Of a stretch of 36,557 bases of DNA, positions 1 to 9,350 are shown one piece after another (position 1 is the first letter of the stretch; the number at the start of each line of letters is the position of its first letter). This DNA comes from Oscillatoriales cyanobacterium CG2_30_44_21 (GTDB taxonomy: Bacteria > Cyanobacteriota > Cyanobacteriia > Pseudanabaenales > Pseudanabaenaceae), in assembly GCA_001873375.1 (NCBI GenBank), contig MNZA01000170.1:1-36557 (forward strand), in the 5' to 3' direction. Under the pieces are notes generated by a model. It searched no databases. It saw nothing but the letters and a program-made list of their open reading frames with translations, and was not told where the DNA came from. The translations under genes and the position numbers were made by a program.

Positions 1-60
1 TTGCGCCGCCACTCCCTTCTGGAGTTTTTAAATAAAAAATGGCTACGCCATTCTTTATCT
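1..60. repeat. Partial GC-core repeat plus a short inverted repeat upstream of the cytochrome gene
   Basis: The window opens inside a GCGCCGCC half-core of the hairpin family seen throughout. Bases 30-60 then form a second inverted repeat, AAATAAAAAATGGC-tac-GCCATTCTTTATCT, with two mismatches. It matches the family also found at 16314-16346 and, more loosely, 34429-34461. No gene is visible in 1-111. Confidence 0.6.
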
Positions 61-123
61 GGTATTACAGGCAGCGAAAGCTAGATAACTGCTAGATTTG
101 TGTAAATAGTTTTGGTAATAGCA

Positions 124-723
124 ATGCGATCGCTTTCTCAAAGTCCAAAGCCAAGGCAAACTCCCGCCGCAAAGGTGTTTCACTGGGTGAGTTTTGTTAG
201 TTTATTTTTGATGATTACGAGCGGGTTGCAGATTTACAATGCGAACCCTGTATTTGGTGGACGCGGCGGAATCCATATTCCCGCAATTTTTGGTCTAGGG
301 GGCTGGCTAGCGGGTGGTAGACATTGGCACTTTGCAACCATGTGGATTTTTGCTTTAAATTTACTTTGGTATGGAGCCTATGTATTAGTGACTAAACGTT
401 GGCAACATCGCTATGTCAGTGCCAAGGATGTCAGAGCTTTGATAGTGAGTCAAAACCAGAAGCGCAAAAATTATGCGTGGCATCGGCTAGTTTACACATC
501 GTTTATCCCATTTCTCTTGTTGGCAATTTATTCAGGAATAGGAATGTATAAACCTGCTCAGTTTTACTGGATTGTCGATAGCTTTGGTGGTTGGGATGCT
601 CTGCGAATTACTCATTTTATGACTGTGCCGATTACGATCGCCCTAGCCACAATTCACTCACAGTTGGGTCGTCAGGTTGGTGGCGATCGCCTAGTTGACT
701 CTATGTTTTGGACGGATAATTAA
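124..723 (+). CDS. Cytochrome b/b6-type membrane subunit, partner of the downstream molybdopterin oxidoreductase
   Basis: This is a roughly 199-residue membrane protein with about four hydrophobic helices, resembling the diheme cytochrome b subunits of hydrogenases and formate dehydrogenases. Candidate haem-ligand histidines lie in KVFHW, RHWHF, YAWHR, ITHFM and TIHSQ, numbered H24, H71/H73, H124, H168 and H182 from the track's TTG start. The ORF track starts at a TTG at 112, but the ATG at 124 is the more usual choice; neither has a strong Shine-Dalgarno. The stop is followed after two bases by the ATG of the molybdoenzyme gene, so the two are surely co-transcribed. By family precedent it would exchange electrons between the quinone pool and the exported partner; the direction is not known. 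Confidence 0.8.
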   Translation: MRSLSQSPKPRQTPAAKVFHWVSFVSLFLMITSGLQIYNANPVFGGRGGIHIPAIFGLGGWLAGGRHWHFATMWIFALNLLWYGAYVLVTKRWQHRYVSAKDVRALIVSQNQKRKNYAWHRLVYTSFIPFLLLAIYSGIGMYKPAQFYWIVDSFGGWDALRITHFMTVPITIALATIHSQLGRQVGGDRLVDSMFWTDN

Positions 724-725
724 CC

Positions 726-1466
726 ATGTCACCACAAAATACTCCAGATCCAAATTTAGATCCTGATTTAGATGACACGGACTTATTACCCCGCCGCCGT
801 TTTTTGACCCTAGCTGGTGCGGGATTGCTGACGATTGGCTTTGGTAGTCTTGCTGAATCGGTCGTGGGCGGTTTGTCGGAACCGTTAAATCAACAAGTCG
901 AGTCCTTGATTTTTAAACCGCAGCAGCCTGTGCCAGAGTTTCCAATTAGTGCGATTGAGCCTGACAAACTAATTGTGAATAGCTTCCGTGGCACTCCTGC
1001 GATTGATCAGTTAGCCTATCGCCTAACCATTGATGGTGAGGTCAATCAGCCGCTTAGTCTCAGTACGCAAGATTTAAAAGATTTACCCTTTGTCGATATG
1101 GTGATTCGTCATGTCTGTGTGGAAGGGTGGGCAGCGATCGTACAATGGGGCGGGGTGCGATTGCGAGATCTAGTGGCGATCGCGAAACCATCTAATAAAG
1201 CTAAGTATGTGTATTTCTATTCAGCAGATGGCTATTACGAAAGTTGGGATATTGACTCAGCTTTGCATCCGCAAACCCTGATGGCTTATCAAAAAAATGG
1301 TCAAGATCTCACGCCTGAGTATGGAGCGCCTTTACGTCTTGCATCTCCTATCAAGCTGGGCTATAAGCTCAGTAAATGGGTGACGAGAATTGAATTAAGG
1401 AGTGAATTGGGTCAAAAGCGCGGCTATTGGGAAGATTTGAGTTACGAGTGGTACGCAGGGATCTAA
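726..1466 (+). CDS. Tat-exported molybdopterin-dependent oxidoreductase (sulfite-oxidase fold)
   Basis: This 246-residue protein begins with an acidic stretch, then a twin-arginine signal (PRRRFLTLAGAGLL, about residues 22-36), so it should be folded with cofactor and exported by Tat. The body matches the oxidoreductase molybdopterin-binding family related to YedY/MsrP and SoxC. The cysteine of RHVCVEGW (C131) is the expected Mo ligand, and the C-terminus GYWEDLSYEWYAGI is typical of the family. It lacks the C-terminal dimerisation domain of true sulfite oxidases, judging by length. It lies two bases after the cytochrome b gene, so the pair probably forms a membrane-linked redox enzyme. The substrate (methionine sulfoxide, sulfite or another S/N-oxide) cannot be told from sequence. 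Confidence 0.85.
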   Translation: MSPQNTPDPNLDPDLDDTDLLPRRRFLTLAGAGLLTIGFGSLAESVVGGLSEPLNQQVESLIFKPQQPVPEFPISAIEPDKLIVNSFRGTPAIDQLAYRLTIDGEVNQPLSLSTQDLKDLPFVDMVIRHVCVEGWAAIVQWGGVRLRDLVAIAKPSNKAKYVYFYSADGYYESWDIDSALHPQTLMAYQKNGQDLTPEYGAPLRLASPIKLGYKLSKWVTRIELRSELGQKRGYWEDLSYEWYAGI

Positions 1467-1518
1467 AAGCCTTAAAAATAATGGCGGCGCTGTGCGCCGC
1501 CATTATTTTTAAGGCTTT
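1466..1518. terminator. Perfect 25-bp-arm hairpin at the end of the molybdoenzyme operon
   Basis: The arms AAAGCCTTAAAAATAATGGC... and their exact complement flank a TGT loop. The left arm begins on the last base of the TAA stop codon. The core is GGCGGCGC-tgt-GCGCCGCC. It probably acts as transcription terminator or 3'-end stabiliser, although there is no long U-tract. Confidence 0.75.
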
Positions 1519-1581
1519 GTTAATTTTTGTTACAATTTTGAAATAAGTTTTTAAGAAATTAGATCGCGAGATTAAATAATA

Positions 1582-1776
1582 ATGCGCTTAATTTTTACAG
1601 CTAGTTTTAATAAATTTCAGAAGATCAATGCCACACAGGCTTGGTCGCTATTTCTGACAGGATGTAAAAATGATGATTCTTTGGGTAAAAATCCGATGAT
1701 GGGCAGGTATCTAACAGTGGCAATTTTGGGAGCAGCGATCGCTCAGATTGTCGAGGCGATTTTAACGGCTGTTTAA
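1582..1776 (+). CDS. Possible small protein with a C-terminal hydrophobic helix (doubtful)
   Basis: A 64-residue ORF lies between two hairpins. Its C-terminal third (about residues 40-64, GRYLTVAILGAAIAQIVEAIL) would form one membrane helix; the N-terminal part is basic and polar. I recognise no family and see no Shine-Dalgarno before the ATG. It contains a HIP1 site, which occurs in coding and non-coding DNA alike. It may be a real small membrane protein or a chance ORF in the roughly 410-base gap between the molybdoenzyme gene and glnB. Confidence 0.3.
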   Translation: MRLIFTASFNKFQKINATQAWSLFLTGCKNDDSLGKNPMMGRYLTVAILGAAIAQIVEAILTAV

Positions 1777-1781
1777 GGGAA

Positions 1782-1814
1782 GCTAATTTGCAGCGCAATG
1801 CGCTGCAAATTAGC
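1782..1814. terminator. Perfect 15-bp hairpin between convergent units
   Basis: The arm GCTAATTTGCAGCGC is followed by an aat loop and its exact complement. It begins a few bases after the stop of the small ORF and could terminate transcription in either direction. Confidence 0.6.
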
Positions 1815-1828
1815 CTCTATACACAGCG

Positions 1829-1861
1829 AAAGGGAGTCAAAGCTTAGCTTTGACTCCCTTT
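1829..1861. terminator. Hairpin downstream of glnB
   Basis: The arm AAAGGGAGTCAAAGCT has a one-base spacer and a perfect complement. It lies 16 bases beyond the glnB stop on the minus strand, which makes it the likely glnB terminator. Confidence 0.65.
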
Positions 1862-1877
1862 GCTGCATTTTAAAGAT

Positions 1878-2243
<366 letters not shown>

Positions 2244-2286
2244 TTAATACACTTGAATCGCTACCCCAATTTGTAGCCTATCATAC
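2244..2286 (-). promoter_or_regulatory. NtcA-activated promoter of glnB
   Basis: On the minus strand a GTA-TGATAGGC-TAC sequence (2273-2286) matches the NtcA consensus GTA-N8-TAC exactly. It is followed after 23 bases by TATTAA (2244-2249) as a -10 element. This is the class II NtcA-dependent promoter layout, with the NtcA box replacing the -35. Confidence 0.8.
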
Positions 2287-2409
2287 TTTTAATAGCTGAC
2301 TTGGCGATTAATTTTTGGCTCACATCGTTATCTGGTATGGCGATCGCCACTTTTGTCGAAACTGCAATAGAGTGAGGTGGCGCAAAGTATCGCCTCTATA
2401 ATTCTCTCA

Positions 2410-2449
2410 AAATAACAATGGCGGCGCTTTCGCGCCGCCATTGTTATTT
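2410..2449. terminator. GC-core hairpin overlapping the Ca2+-ATPase stop codon
   Basis: An 18-bp perfect arm (AAATAACAATGGCGGCGC) with a tttc loop. The outer right arm runs into the stop codon of the minus-strand ATPase gene, so the gene's last bases are mirrored on the other side of the core. Confidence 0.7.
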
Positions 2450-5267
2450 AGGATTTACGCTGCCAAGCCCACCAACGAAATACCAATTTCTCTAATTCGA
2501 TCCAGACAAACATGAGCGCACTGAAGCCAAAACAAACGGCTAGTTCTTCTGGTCTGAGTAAATGTGTACCAAAGAAACGGCGCAGAGGCTCGATATAAAT
2601 CAGCCCTAGTTGTAGAACCGTGGTCATAATCACCGATCCCCAGACATAGGGGTTAGTCCTTGGGTCTAGTTCAATCGTGAGTTGGGTATTGGAGCGGATC
2701 GCGATCGCATGACCCATTTGAGCAATACAAAGAGTCGTAAAGACCATTGTTGCCCAGCGTTCAGGGTCATATAAACCGCCAAAAGTATTAGCTTTGGTAT
2801 AACCTTCTGCCCAAACCATTAGAGAGATAGTGATAATTGCTAGAACTATGCCAATTCTGACCATATAAGCCCCCATACCCCTTGCAAAGATATTTTCGCG
2901 CGGGTCAAAGGGAGGTCTTTGCATCACATTCGGTTCAGCAGGTTCCACGGCGAGGGCTAGTGCAGGCAAGCCATCAGTAACCAGATTCATCCATAAGATT
3001 TGCAAGGGGGCGAGGGGAACAGCTAGGCTCAACATGGGTGCTGTGGCGATCGTGATGACTTCGCCGATATTACTGCCGAGAATGTACTTAATAAAGCGGC
3101 GGATATTTGTGTAAACAACGCGCCCTTCCTCGGTGGCGGCGACAATCGTGGCAAAGTTGTCATCTAGCAAAATCATGTCACTAGCTTCTTTGGACACGTC
3201 CGTACCAGTGATCCCCATGGCGATCCCAATGTCGGCTTGCTTGAGCGCAGGCGCATCATTAACGCCATCGCCTGTCATCGCCACAAATTGATGTTGTCTT
3301 TGCAAAGCTTGCACAATCCGCAGCTTATGCTCTGGCGATACCCTGGCATAGACGCTAACCTCACTCACTTCACGATCTAGATCCTGACTGGTCATGCGCT
3401 CTAGTTCTTTACCCGTGAGGACGCGATCGCCTGAGCGGACAATCCCTAGATCTTCAGCGATCGCCTTAGCTGTAAGTTGGTGATCCCCTGTAATCATGAT
3501 CGGGCGAATTCCCGCCGCACGACATTGTTTGACTGCCTCGCGCACTTCGGGGCGAGGTGCATCAAACATCCCCACTAAGCCAACCCAAATGAGATTGCTT
3601 TCGTCTTTTTCAGTCAGACTGCCTTCGGATGCGTCACCAAAGTTGCGATAGGCAAAACCCAGCACTCGCAGCCCACGACTAGCCAGATCATTGTTTTGTT
3701 CTAAAACATGGTGACGTTGCTCGTCACTGATGCCATGAACTTGATCGCCAATCTGAATATGGGTGCAGCATTCCAAGGTTAGCTCTGGTGAACCCTTACA
3801 AAACATCACGCTGCCGCCATGCTCACCCTTGACCAATACGCTCATGCGTTTACGTTCCGAGGAGAATGGGATTTCGGAGACGCGGGGCATCCGATGCTGC
3901 CATTCTGAGAAATCGCAACCACCTTTGCTAGCCAAAACGATGAGAGACCCTTCGGTAGGATCACCGATGATGATCCATTCGCCATCTTTTTGCTGCAAGA
4001 TGGAGTCGTTACAAAATACGCAAGCCATTAATAGTTGCTGGACTTCAGGAATACTTCCCACTTCTAGATGAGTAGTCTCTAACCCACTACTGACGACATT
4101 AAACTCGCCCGATGGCTCGTATCCCTTACCTGTAACTTGTAACGAGTGCAGACCTGTGCGAATACTCTGCACGACCATTTTGTTTTGGGTTAATGTGCCT
4201 GTTTTGTCAGAGCAGATTGTGGTCACAGAGCCAAGAGTCTCGACAGCAGGTAAACGGCGAATCAGAGCATGGCGCTTGACCATACGCTGAGTGCCAAGGG
4301 CAAGGGTGACGGTAACAACCGCAGGTAGACCTTCAGGAACAACGGCAACTGCCATACTTAGAGACGTTTTGAGCAGGTCTCCAAAGTCACCTTTGTTTAA
4401 TAAGCCGATCACTACAACTAGCACAACTAAAGCCAGCGAACCGTAAACTAGCACATTGCCCAGTTGGGACATTCTCTGCTGGAGGGGCGTGTCTTCTGTT
4501 TCAACGTTCTGGATCAGAACTGCAATTTTGCCCAGTTCAGTTGCCATGCCTGTTTTGGTAACTAAGACTTTGGCTCGTCCCTGCACCACCTCTGTGCCTT
4601 GATAAACACAATTGAGGCGATCGCCTAAGCTTGCCTCTAGGTCTAAAAGACAGTCAGCATTTTTACTAACGGCTTCTGATTCTCCTGTGAGTGCCGACTC
4701 GCGGACTTGGAGATGCTGCTCATCGAGTAATCTGCCATCGGCGGCAATTTGCACACCTGCCTCCAAAAGCATCACATCCCCAGGTACTAGCTCTTTGCCA
4801 CTAATTTCAATAATGTTGCCATCGCGCACAACGCGCACTGTGGGAGAGGACATTCTTTTGAGCGCCGCCAGCGCTTTTTCGGCGTTACTCTCTTGCATAT
4901 AGCCAAGAATGCCATTGAGGAGAACGATCGAGGTAATTGCGATCGCATCTTTAGGAAATTCGCCGTCCCTAATATCGAGGACTGCTGAGACAACGGCGAC
5001 CGCCATCAGCATGATCAACATGATGTTAGTAAATTGATCGATGAAGATCTGAATCGGCGCTCGCCCAGCCTTCTCTACTAATTCGTTAGCTCCGTACTGA
5101 GCAAGACGGACTGACACTTCTTGTTCGTTAATTCCAGATTGGGAATCACTATGGAGTAATGCGATCGCTTCGTCAGCACTGAGAGTGTGCCAGAGAGCCA
5201 GAGAATTTGGATCAGTAAGGTCTGTCTCAATTGCCATAGATATTTTTGAGTAAACGGCTACAAACAT
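2448..5267 (-). CDS. pacL: P-type Ca2+-transporting ATPase (type IIA, PacL-like)
   Basis: This 939-residue P-type ATPase has the expected domain order: cation-ATPase N-terminal domain (about 25-80), actuator domain with TGES (194-197), phosphorylation site DKTGT with Asp354, nucleotide-binding domain, hinge TGDGVNDAP, and about ten membrane helices. Ca2+-site residues of the SERCA type are present: PEGLP in M4 (311-315), SNIGEV in M5, and NLVTDG in M6. It should export Ca2+ (possibly also Mn2+) from the cytosol. The first ATG (5267) and one ten codons on (5237) are both possible, and neither has a clear Shine-Dalgarno. It is transcribed alone, divergently from ftsY. Confidence 0.93.
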   Translation of the reverse strand: MFVAVYSKISMAIETDLTDPNSLALWHTLSADEAIALLHSDSQSGINEQEVSVRLAQYGANELVEKAGRAPIQIFIDQFTNIMLIMLMAVAVVSAVLDIRDGEFPKDAIAITSIVLLNGILGYMQESNAEKALAALKRMSSPTVRVVRDGNIIEISGKELVPGDVMLLEAGVQIAADGRLLDEQHLQVRESALTGESEAVSKNADCLLDLEASLGDRLNCVYQGTEVVQGRAKVLVTKTGMATELGKIAVLIQNVETEDTPLQQRMSQLGNVLVYGSLALVVLVVVIGLLNKGDFGDLLKTSLSMAVAVVPEGLPAVVTVTLALGTQRMVKRHALIRRLPAVETLGSVTTICSDKTGTLTQNKMVVQSIRTGLHSLQVTGKGYEPSGEFNVVSSGLETTHLEVGSIPEVQQLLMACVFCNDSILQQKDGEWIIIGDPTEGSLIVLASKGGCDFSEWQHRMPRVSEIPFSSERKRMSVLVKGEHGGSVMFCKGSPELTLECCTHIQIGDQVHGISDEQRHHVLEQNNDLASRGLRVLGFAYRNFGDASEGSLTEKDESNLIWVGLVGMFDAPRPEVREAVKQCRAAGIRPIMITGDHQLTAKAIAEDLGIVRSGDRVLTGKELERMTSQDLDREVSEVSVYARVSPEHKLRIVQALQRQHQFVAMTGDGVNDAPALKQADIGIAMGITGTDVSKEASDMILLDDNFATIVAATEEGRVVYTNIRRFIKYILGSNIGEVITIATAPMLSLAVPLAPLQILWMNLVTDGLPALALAVEPAEPNVMQRPPFDPRENIFARGMGAYMVRIGIVLAIITISLMVWAEGYTKANTFGGLYDPERWATMVFTTLCIAQMGHAIAIRSNTQLTIELDPRTNPYVWGSVIMTTVLQLGLIYIEPLRRFFGTHLLRPEELAVCFGFSALMFVWIELEKLVFRWWAWQRKS

Positions 5268-5436
5268 AGTACTAAAAAATAGTACTTACCCATTTAAAGA
5301 ATTGTGCCGCGCCCCAATCCTTAATAATTTCGTTAAACCGCCGCGATCTGAACTTAATGCAGGCAATGCCTAAGTCTTAAAAAAGCGCTACACTTGGACT
5401 TTGGTATAGATTGAGACCTTTTACGAGGGTATTGGT

Positions 5437-7038
5437 ATGGTGTTTAACTGGTTTCGGCGCAAGTTTGATGATGACAAAGATCCCAATAATCAATCTGTGG
5501 AGCCAGTCCCGACTGAAGTAGAAGTACCCGACCCCATACCTACGCCATCGCCCGCATCTCAAGATTTATTAAATTGGGCAAAAGCTGCTTATGCCAATGT
5601 GCAGCAACAGGCGGAAATTATCGAGCCAGAGCCTCAAGTCATTGAGGATGTGGTAGTTACGGAAGCAGAAACACCTCAACCAGAAATCATTGAATCAGAA
5701 GTTCAAATTACTGAAAGTGATGCTCCATTTCAGGTTGAAATTGTAGAAATTGCTGATCCTGAAATTGTTGTACAGAATTTAGATTTAGAAACTGTTGCCG
5801 AAACTATACCTGAAGAAATACAAACTGCGGCAATAGAAGTTAATGAAGTTGAAGTAGAGGCTATCCTAGCTCCGTTAGAAAACGCTCCTGATGCATCCGA
5901 ATCAGTGCCTTTTTGGATGCAGTCGGAAAGCGATCGCCTTGCTCGTATTGCTGCCCTTGAAGCCACCGCAATCATTGAACCAGTGCCAGAAGTCAAGCCT
6001 GCTCCACGCCGTAAAGCCACGATCAAATTTGATGATGACTTTATCTGGTCAGCCGAAGTGCTTGCGTCTCAAGGTCGCCGTCCCGAAGAAATATCTGCCG
6101 AAGAAATTACATGGCTAAACCGTCTCCGCCAAGGCTTAGACAAAACCCGCTTATCTCTGGTCAATCAGCTTAAATCTATTGTCGGTCAAGGGCCTCTCAG
6201 TGCCGAAGCTGTTGACGATATCGAAGCTTTGCTCTTACAGGCGGATGTGGGCGTGAAAGCCACTGACCAGATTATTTCTAAGCTGCAAGCCAAACTTCGC
6301 GCCGAAGTATTGCCACCTGAAGAGGCGATCGCCTACCTCAAACAAATTTTGCGAGAAATGCTCGATGTTGCTACGGCTAAAGGTGATCAACCAATCCCCA
6401 TGTTGATTCCTGAAAAGAACCAACTAAATATCTGGTTAATTACAGGCGTAAATGGAGCAGGCAAAACCACGACTATCGGTAAGCTGTCCCACTTAAGCGT
6501 TAAGTCTGGTTACAAAACCCTGATTGCTGCTGCCGATACTTTTCGGGCGGCGGCGGTCGAACAGGTCAAGAGTTGGGGATTGCGTTCTAATGTGGATGTA
6601 ATTTGTAACCCTGCTCAAAATGCCGATCCTGCGGCAGTGGTTTTTGATGCGATCAGCGCCGCTCAAGCTAGAGGTACAGAACTGCTGCTAGTCGATACAG
6701 CAGGACGCTTACAAAATAAGAAGAACTTGATGGAAGAACTTAGCAAAATTCGCCGCATCGTGGACAAAAAGTCTGCCGATGCCAAAATTGAGTCGTTGCT
6801 AGTACTTGACTCCACCCTTGGGCAGAATGGACTCAAACAAGCTGAGGTCTTTGCCCAATCCGCAGGGATCACAGGTGTGATTTTGACAAAGCTTGATGGC
6901 ACTGCCAAAGGTGGTGTGGCGATCGCAGTAGTGCAACAACTGGGCTTACCGATTCGCTTTATCGGTGCTGGTGAAGGGATCGAAGATTTGCGTCCATTCT
7001 CGAGTTATGAGTTTGTGGAAGCGCTTCTAAGCAATTAA
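5437..7038 (+). CDS. ftsY: Signal recognition particle receptor FtsY
   Basis: This SRP GTPase receptor docks SRP-ribosome complexes at the membrane for co-translational insertion. Residues 1-200 are an acidic, low-complexity A-domain rich in Glu, Val, Ile and Pro. The N domain follows (about 225-320), then the G domain: P-loop GVNGAGKTTT (337-346), DTFRAAAVEQ (367-376), DTAGR (420-424), TKLDGTAKGG (484-493) and GAGEGIEDLRPF at the C-terminus. At 533 residues it sits at the long end for FtsY because of the A-domain. It stands alone, divergent from the Ca2+-ATPase and convergent with the response regulator gene, separated from it only by the hairpin at 7042-7070. Confidence 0.95.
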   Translation: MVFNWFRRKFDDDKDPNNQSVEPVPTEVEVPDPIPTPSPASQDLLNWAKAAYANVQQQAEIIEPEPQVIEDVVVTEAETPQPEIIESEVQITESDAPFQVEIVEIADPEIVVQNLDLETVAETIPEEIQTAAIEVNEVEVEAILAPLENAPDASESVPFWMQSESDRLARIAALEATAIIEPVPEVKPAPRRKATIKFDDDFIWSAEVLASQGRRPEEISAEEITWLNRLRQGLDKTRLSLVNQLKSIVGQGPLSAEAVDDIEALLLQADVGVKATDQIISKLQAKLRAEVLPPEEAIAYLKQILREMLDVATAKGDQPIPMLIPEKNQLNIWLITGVNGAGKTTTIGKLSHLSVKSGYKTLIAAADTFRAAAVEQVKSWGLRSNVDVICNPAQNADPAAVVFDAISAAQARGTELLLVDTAGRLQNKKNLMEELSKIRRIVDKKSADAKIESLLVLDSTLGQNGLKQAEVFAQSAGITGVILTKLDGTAKGGVAIAVVQQLGLPIRFIGAGEGIEDLRPFSSYEFVEALLSN

Positions 7039-7041
7039 TTA

Positions 7042-7070
7042 AGAATGGCGGCGCTTTGCGCCGCCATTCT
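7042..7070. terminator. Shared bidirectional hairpin between ftsY and the response regulator gene
   Basis: The perfect 13-bp arm AGAATGGCGGCGC has a ttt loop. It starts four bases after the ftsY stop, and its right arm includes part of the minus-strand response-regulator stop codon (7069-7071). It can serve both convergent genes. Confidence 0.75.
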
Positions 7071-7962
7071 AGGCAACGCAAACAATACAGGTCAAGGCGA
7101 TCGCCACTTCATCAGCGCATTGTTGAATCGCGGCTACATCTTTTAAGCTAACCGCATTAGCTCTTTGCCAGCGCATTGACAAAACCCCTAGTACCTTTTC
7201 CCTAAACACAATTGCGATCGCTAAACTCGTCCGCAAAGATTGATCTTGACCCACATCAAAATTAATTTGCGATTTTGCCAAGGCGATCGCTTGGAGAGAC
7301 TGCGGATCATCAGACAAATTCCCAACTCCATTGCCACATATAGCTTGGATATCTGTAAAAAGATTATTTTCCACAAGCTGAAACACCACCGCGTCCGCCT
7401 CAAAATTTTGCCAAAAAGCATTAGCAAGCGGCAATACGCTATCAGCTAGCTGGTTGGATCTCTGGGCGATCTCTACAATTACAGCGAGGAGATGGTTTTG
7501 AGCTTGCGATCGGCGTAATTCTTCCGATCTTTGCTTGAGCAAGTCGTAGCTTTGAGTTGCTTCCGAGATGATTGACTTTAACTGCTCTGGCTCCCAAGGC
7601 TTAGTGATGTACTTGTGGACTTGCCCTGAATTAATCGCCTCAATCAAATCGGCAATATCCGTGTATCCCGTTAGCACAATTCGCATCGTATCGGGGAAAT
7701 CGGAAACAGTGCGACTTAAGAATTCCGTACCCTTCATTTCGGGCATTCGCTGATCGGAAATAATCGCTGCCATCTCACCTTCGTTCGCGAGGATTTCTAA
7801 TGCTTTAAAGCCACTATCGGCGCGGAATATCGTAAAGTCGCGGCGAAAAGTGCGATATAGCAAATCCAGATTGTCCTGTTCATCATCAACCACCAAAAGC
7901 TTTGGTTTCTTAACTGGACTAGCTTTACTTGGCTCAGCCGCGGAAAATAAAGAGAAAGTCAT
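7069..7962 (-). CDS. Response regulator with receiver domain and C-terminal GAF-like domain
   Basis: The 297-residue protein has a CheY-like receiver at about residues 20-140: acidic pair D26-D27, phosphoacceptor D70 in ISDQRMPEM, T98 in VLTGYTD and K121 in YITKPWE. This SDQRMPxMxG...TGYTD...YITKPW style is common in regulators coupled to HD-GYP or GGDEF outputs. Residues about 155-295 look like a degenerate GAF domain ('VLGVLSMRWQ', 'LKDVAAIQQCADEVAIAL'), with a coiled linker between. There is no DNA-binding or enzymatic output domain, so it may act through protein contacts or a small ligand. No cognate kinase lies nearby. The stop codon lies in the hairpin shared with ftsY. Confidence 0.85.
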   Translation of the reverse strand: MTFSLFSAAEPSKASPVKKPKLLVVDDEQDNLDLLYRTFRRDFTIFRADSGFKALEILANEGEMAAIISDQRMPEMKGTEFLSRTVSDFPDTMRIVLTGYTDIADLIEAINSGQVHKYITKPWEPEQLKSIISEATQSYDLLKQRSEELRRSQAQNHLLAVIVEIAQRSNQLADSVLPLANAFWQNFEADAVVFQLVENNLFTDIQAICGNGVGNLSDDPQSLQAIALAKSQINFDVGQDQSLRTSLAIAIVFREKVLGVLSMRWQRANAVSLKDVAAIQQCADEVAIALTCIVCVA

Positions 7963-8015
7963 AGAAAAACTTTGATTGAGTACAAATCAGAATTGCGCAA
8001 TGCGCCGCCACTTGC

Positions 8016-8052
8016 CAATAAATAAGGGGCGTACAACGCCCCTTATTTATTG
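8016..8052. terminator. Terminator hairpin of the aldolase gene
   Basis: The 17-bp perfect arm CAATAAATAAGGGGCGT has an aca loop and lies 18 bases beyond the aldolase stop on the minus strand. A partial GC core (GCGCCGCC) sits just beyond it at about 8002. Confidence 0.7.
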
Positions 8053-8070
8053 CTTAGAAATTAGTATTGA

Positions 8071-9150
8071 TTATGCTTTGACAGCTTCGCGGCTAACTTG
8101 CTTCAGTTCGCCCTTAGCATACTTACCAACAAAGTCATAAATGCTAACTTGCTTGATCTTGCTTGCTTGACCAGCCGACTCAAACTGCACATAGCGATCG
8201 GCACATACCTTTTGCATATACTTGATCGAAGGCTTCAAGAAGTGGCGAGGGTCAAACTCCTTAGGAGCCTTAAACAATGCTTCACGAACAGCCGCCGTAA
8301 TTGCCAAGCGGCAGTCAGTGTCGATGTTAACCTTACGCACACCACACTTAATACCCTTTTGAATTTCTTCAACAGGTACACCGTAGGTTTCAGGAATAGC
8401 GCCGCCGTACTCATTAATCAAAGCCAGCAAATCTTCAGGAACTGAAGAAGAACCATGCATGACCAAGTGGGTGTTGGGCAAGCGATTGTGAATTTCTTCG
8501 ATGCGGCTGATGGCAAGGATTTCGCCAGTAGGCTTGCGAGTAAACTTGTAAGCACCGTGGCTAGTACCGATCGCAACTGCCAGAGCATCAACTTGAGTGC
8601 GCTCAACAAAGTCAGCAGCTTCGTTAGGATCGGTGAGAAGCTGCGAATGATCCAACGCGCCATCAAAACCATGTCCATCTTCAGCTTCACCCTTACCAGT
8701 TTCAAGGGAACCCAAACAACCTAGTTCACCTTCGACACTTGCACCAAAGGCATGGGCAACTTCAACAACTTTAGAAGTAACTTCCACGTTGTAATCGTAG
8801 CTAGCAGGAGTCTTGGCATCGGCTTCCAATGAGCCATCCATCATCACACTGGTAAAGCCATTTTGAATTGCCGAGAAGCAAGTTGCAGGTGCGTTACCGT
8901 GATCTTGGTGCATCACGATGGGCAGATGAGGATAGGTTTCGGCAGCAGCCAAAATCAAGTGACGTAAGAAATTTTCGCCCGCATAGTTGCGTGCGCCACG
9001 AGATGCTTGCAAGATTACAGGGCTGTTGGTTTCATTTGCAGCCTGCATAATCGACTGGATCTGCTCCATGTTGTTGACATTAAATGCAGGAATGCCGTAT
9101 CCGTTTTCTGCCGCATGATCGAGCAGCAGACGCATTGGTACTAAAGCCAT
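8071..9150 (-). CDS. fba: Fructose-bisphosphate aldolase, class II
   Basis: This cytosolic Zn-dependent aldolase interconverts fructose-1,6-bisphosphate (and sedoheptulose-1,7-bisphosphate in Calvin-cycle organisms) with triose phosphates plus an aldose phosphate. The 359-residue protein matches the class II cyanobacterial/CbbA type throughout: IVMHQDHG carries the catalytic Asp83 and Zn His84, GTSHGAYKF and [10 protein letters not shown] carry further metal and phosphate ligands, and NIDTDCRLA is the family's C-terminal signature. AGGAG precedes the ATG. It lies downstream of apcF on the same strand but is separated from it by two hairpins, so it is probably independently transcribed. Confidence 0.97.
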   Translation of the reverse strand: MALVPMRLLLDHAAENGYGIPAFNVNNMEQIQSIMQAANETNSPVILQASRGARNYAGENFLRHLILAAAETYPHLPIVMHQDHGNAPATCFSAIQNGFTSVMMDGSLEADAKTPASYDYNVEVTSKVVEVAHAFGASVEGELGCLGSLETGKGEAEDGHGFDGALDHSQLLTDPNEAADFVERTQVDALAVAIGTSHGAYKFTRKPTGEILAISRIEEIHNRLPNTHLVMHGSSSVPEDLLALINEYGGAIPETYGVPVEEIQKGIKCGVRKVNIDTDCRLAITAAVREALFKAPKEFDPRHFLKPSIKYMQKVCADRYVQFESAGQASKIKQVSIYDFVGKYAKGELKQVSREAVKA

Positions 9151-9236
9151 ATATAAAATCTCTCCTAGACTAGATCGAGCTTGTTTCGACTGATGACAAT
9201 CTTAAATCATTTTGAAGGCTTATCAAATTAAAATCC

Positions 9237-9277
9237 CAAAAGCAAATGGCGGCGCGAAGCGCCGCCATTTGCTTTTG
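9237..9277. repeat. GC-core hairpin upstream of the aldolase gene
   Basis: The 19-bp perfect arm CAAAAGCAAATGGCGGCGC has a gaa loop. It sits between the apcF terminator and the aldolase start, so it is not simply the end of a gene. Confidence 0.7.
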
Positions 9278-9305
9278 AATGAATAGGCTTCGCCACGCAC
9301 ATCTG

Positions 9306-9350
9306 TATCTAAATAAAAAAGGGTGCTAAGCACCCTTTTTTATTTAGATA
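9306..9350. terminator. apcF terminator, overlapping the stop codon
   Basis: The 22-bp arm TATCTAAATAAAAAAGGGTG... pairs perfectly with the other side around a one-base spacer. On the minus strand the stem is followed by no separate U-tract, but the T-rich arm itself supplies a U-run. The apcF stop codon (9344-9346) lies inside the arm. Confidence 0.75.

Noticed and set aside
112-123. TTG start of the cytochrome b gene at 112
   Set aside because: The ATG at 124 is in frame only four codons later and is the more usual start; nothing upstream favours the TTG.
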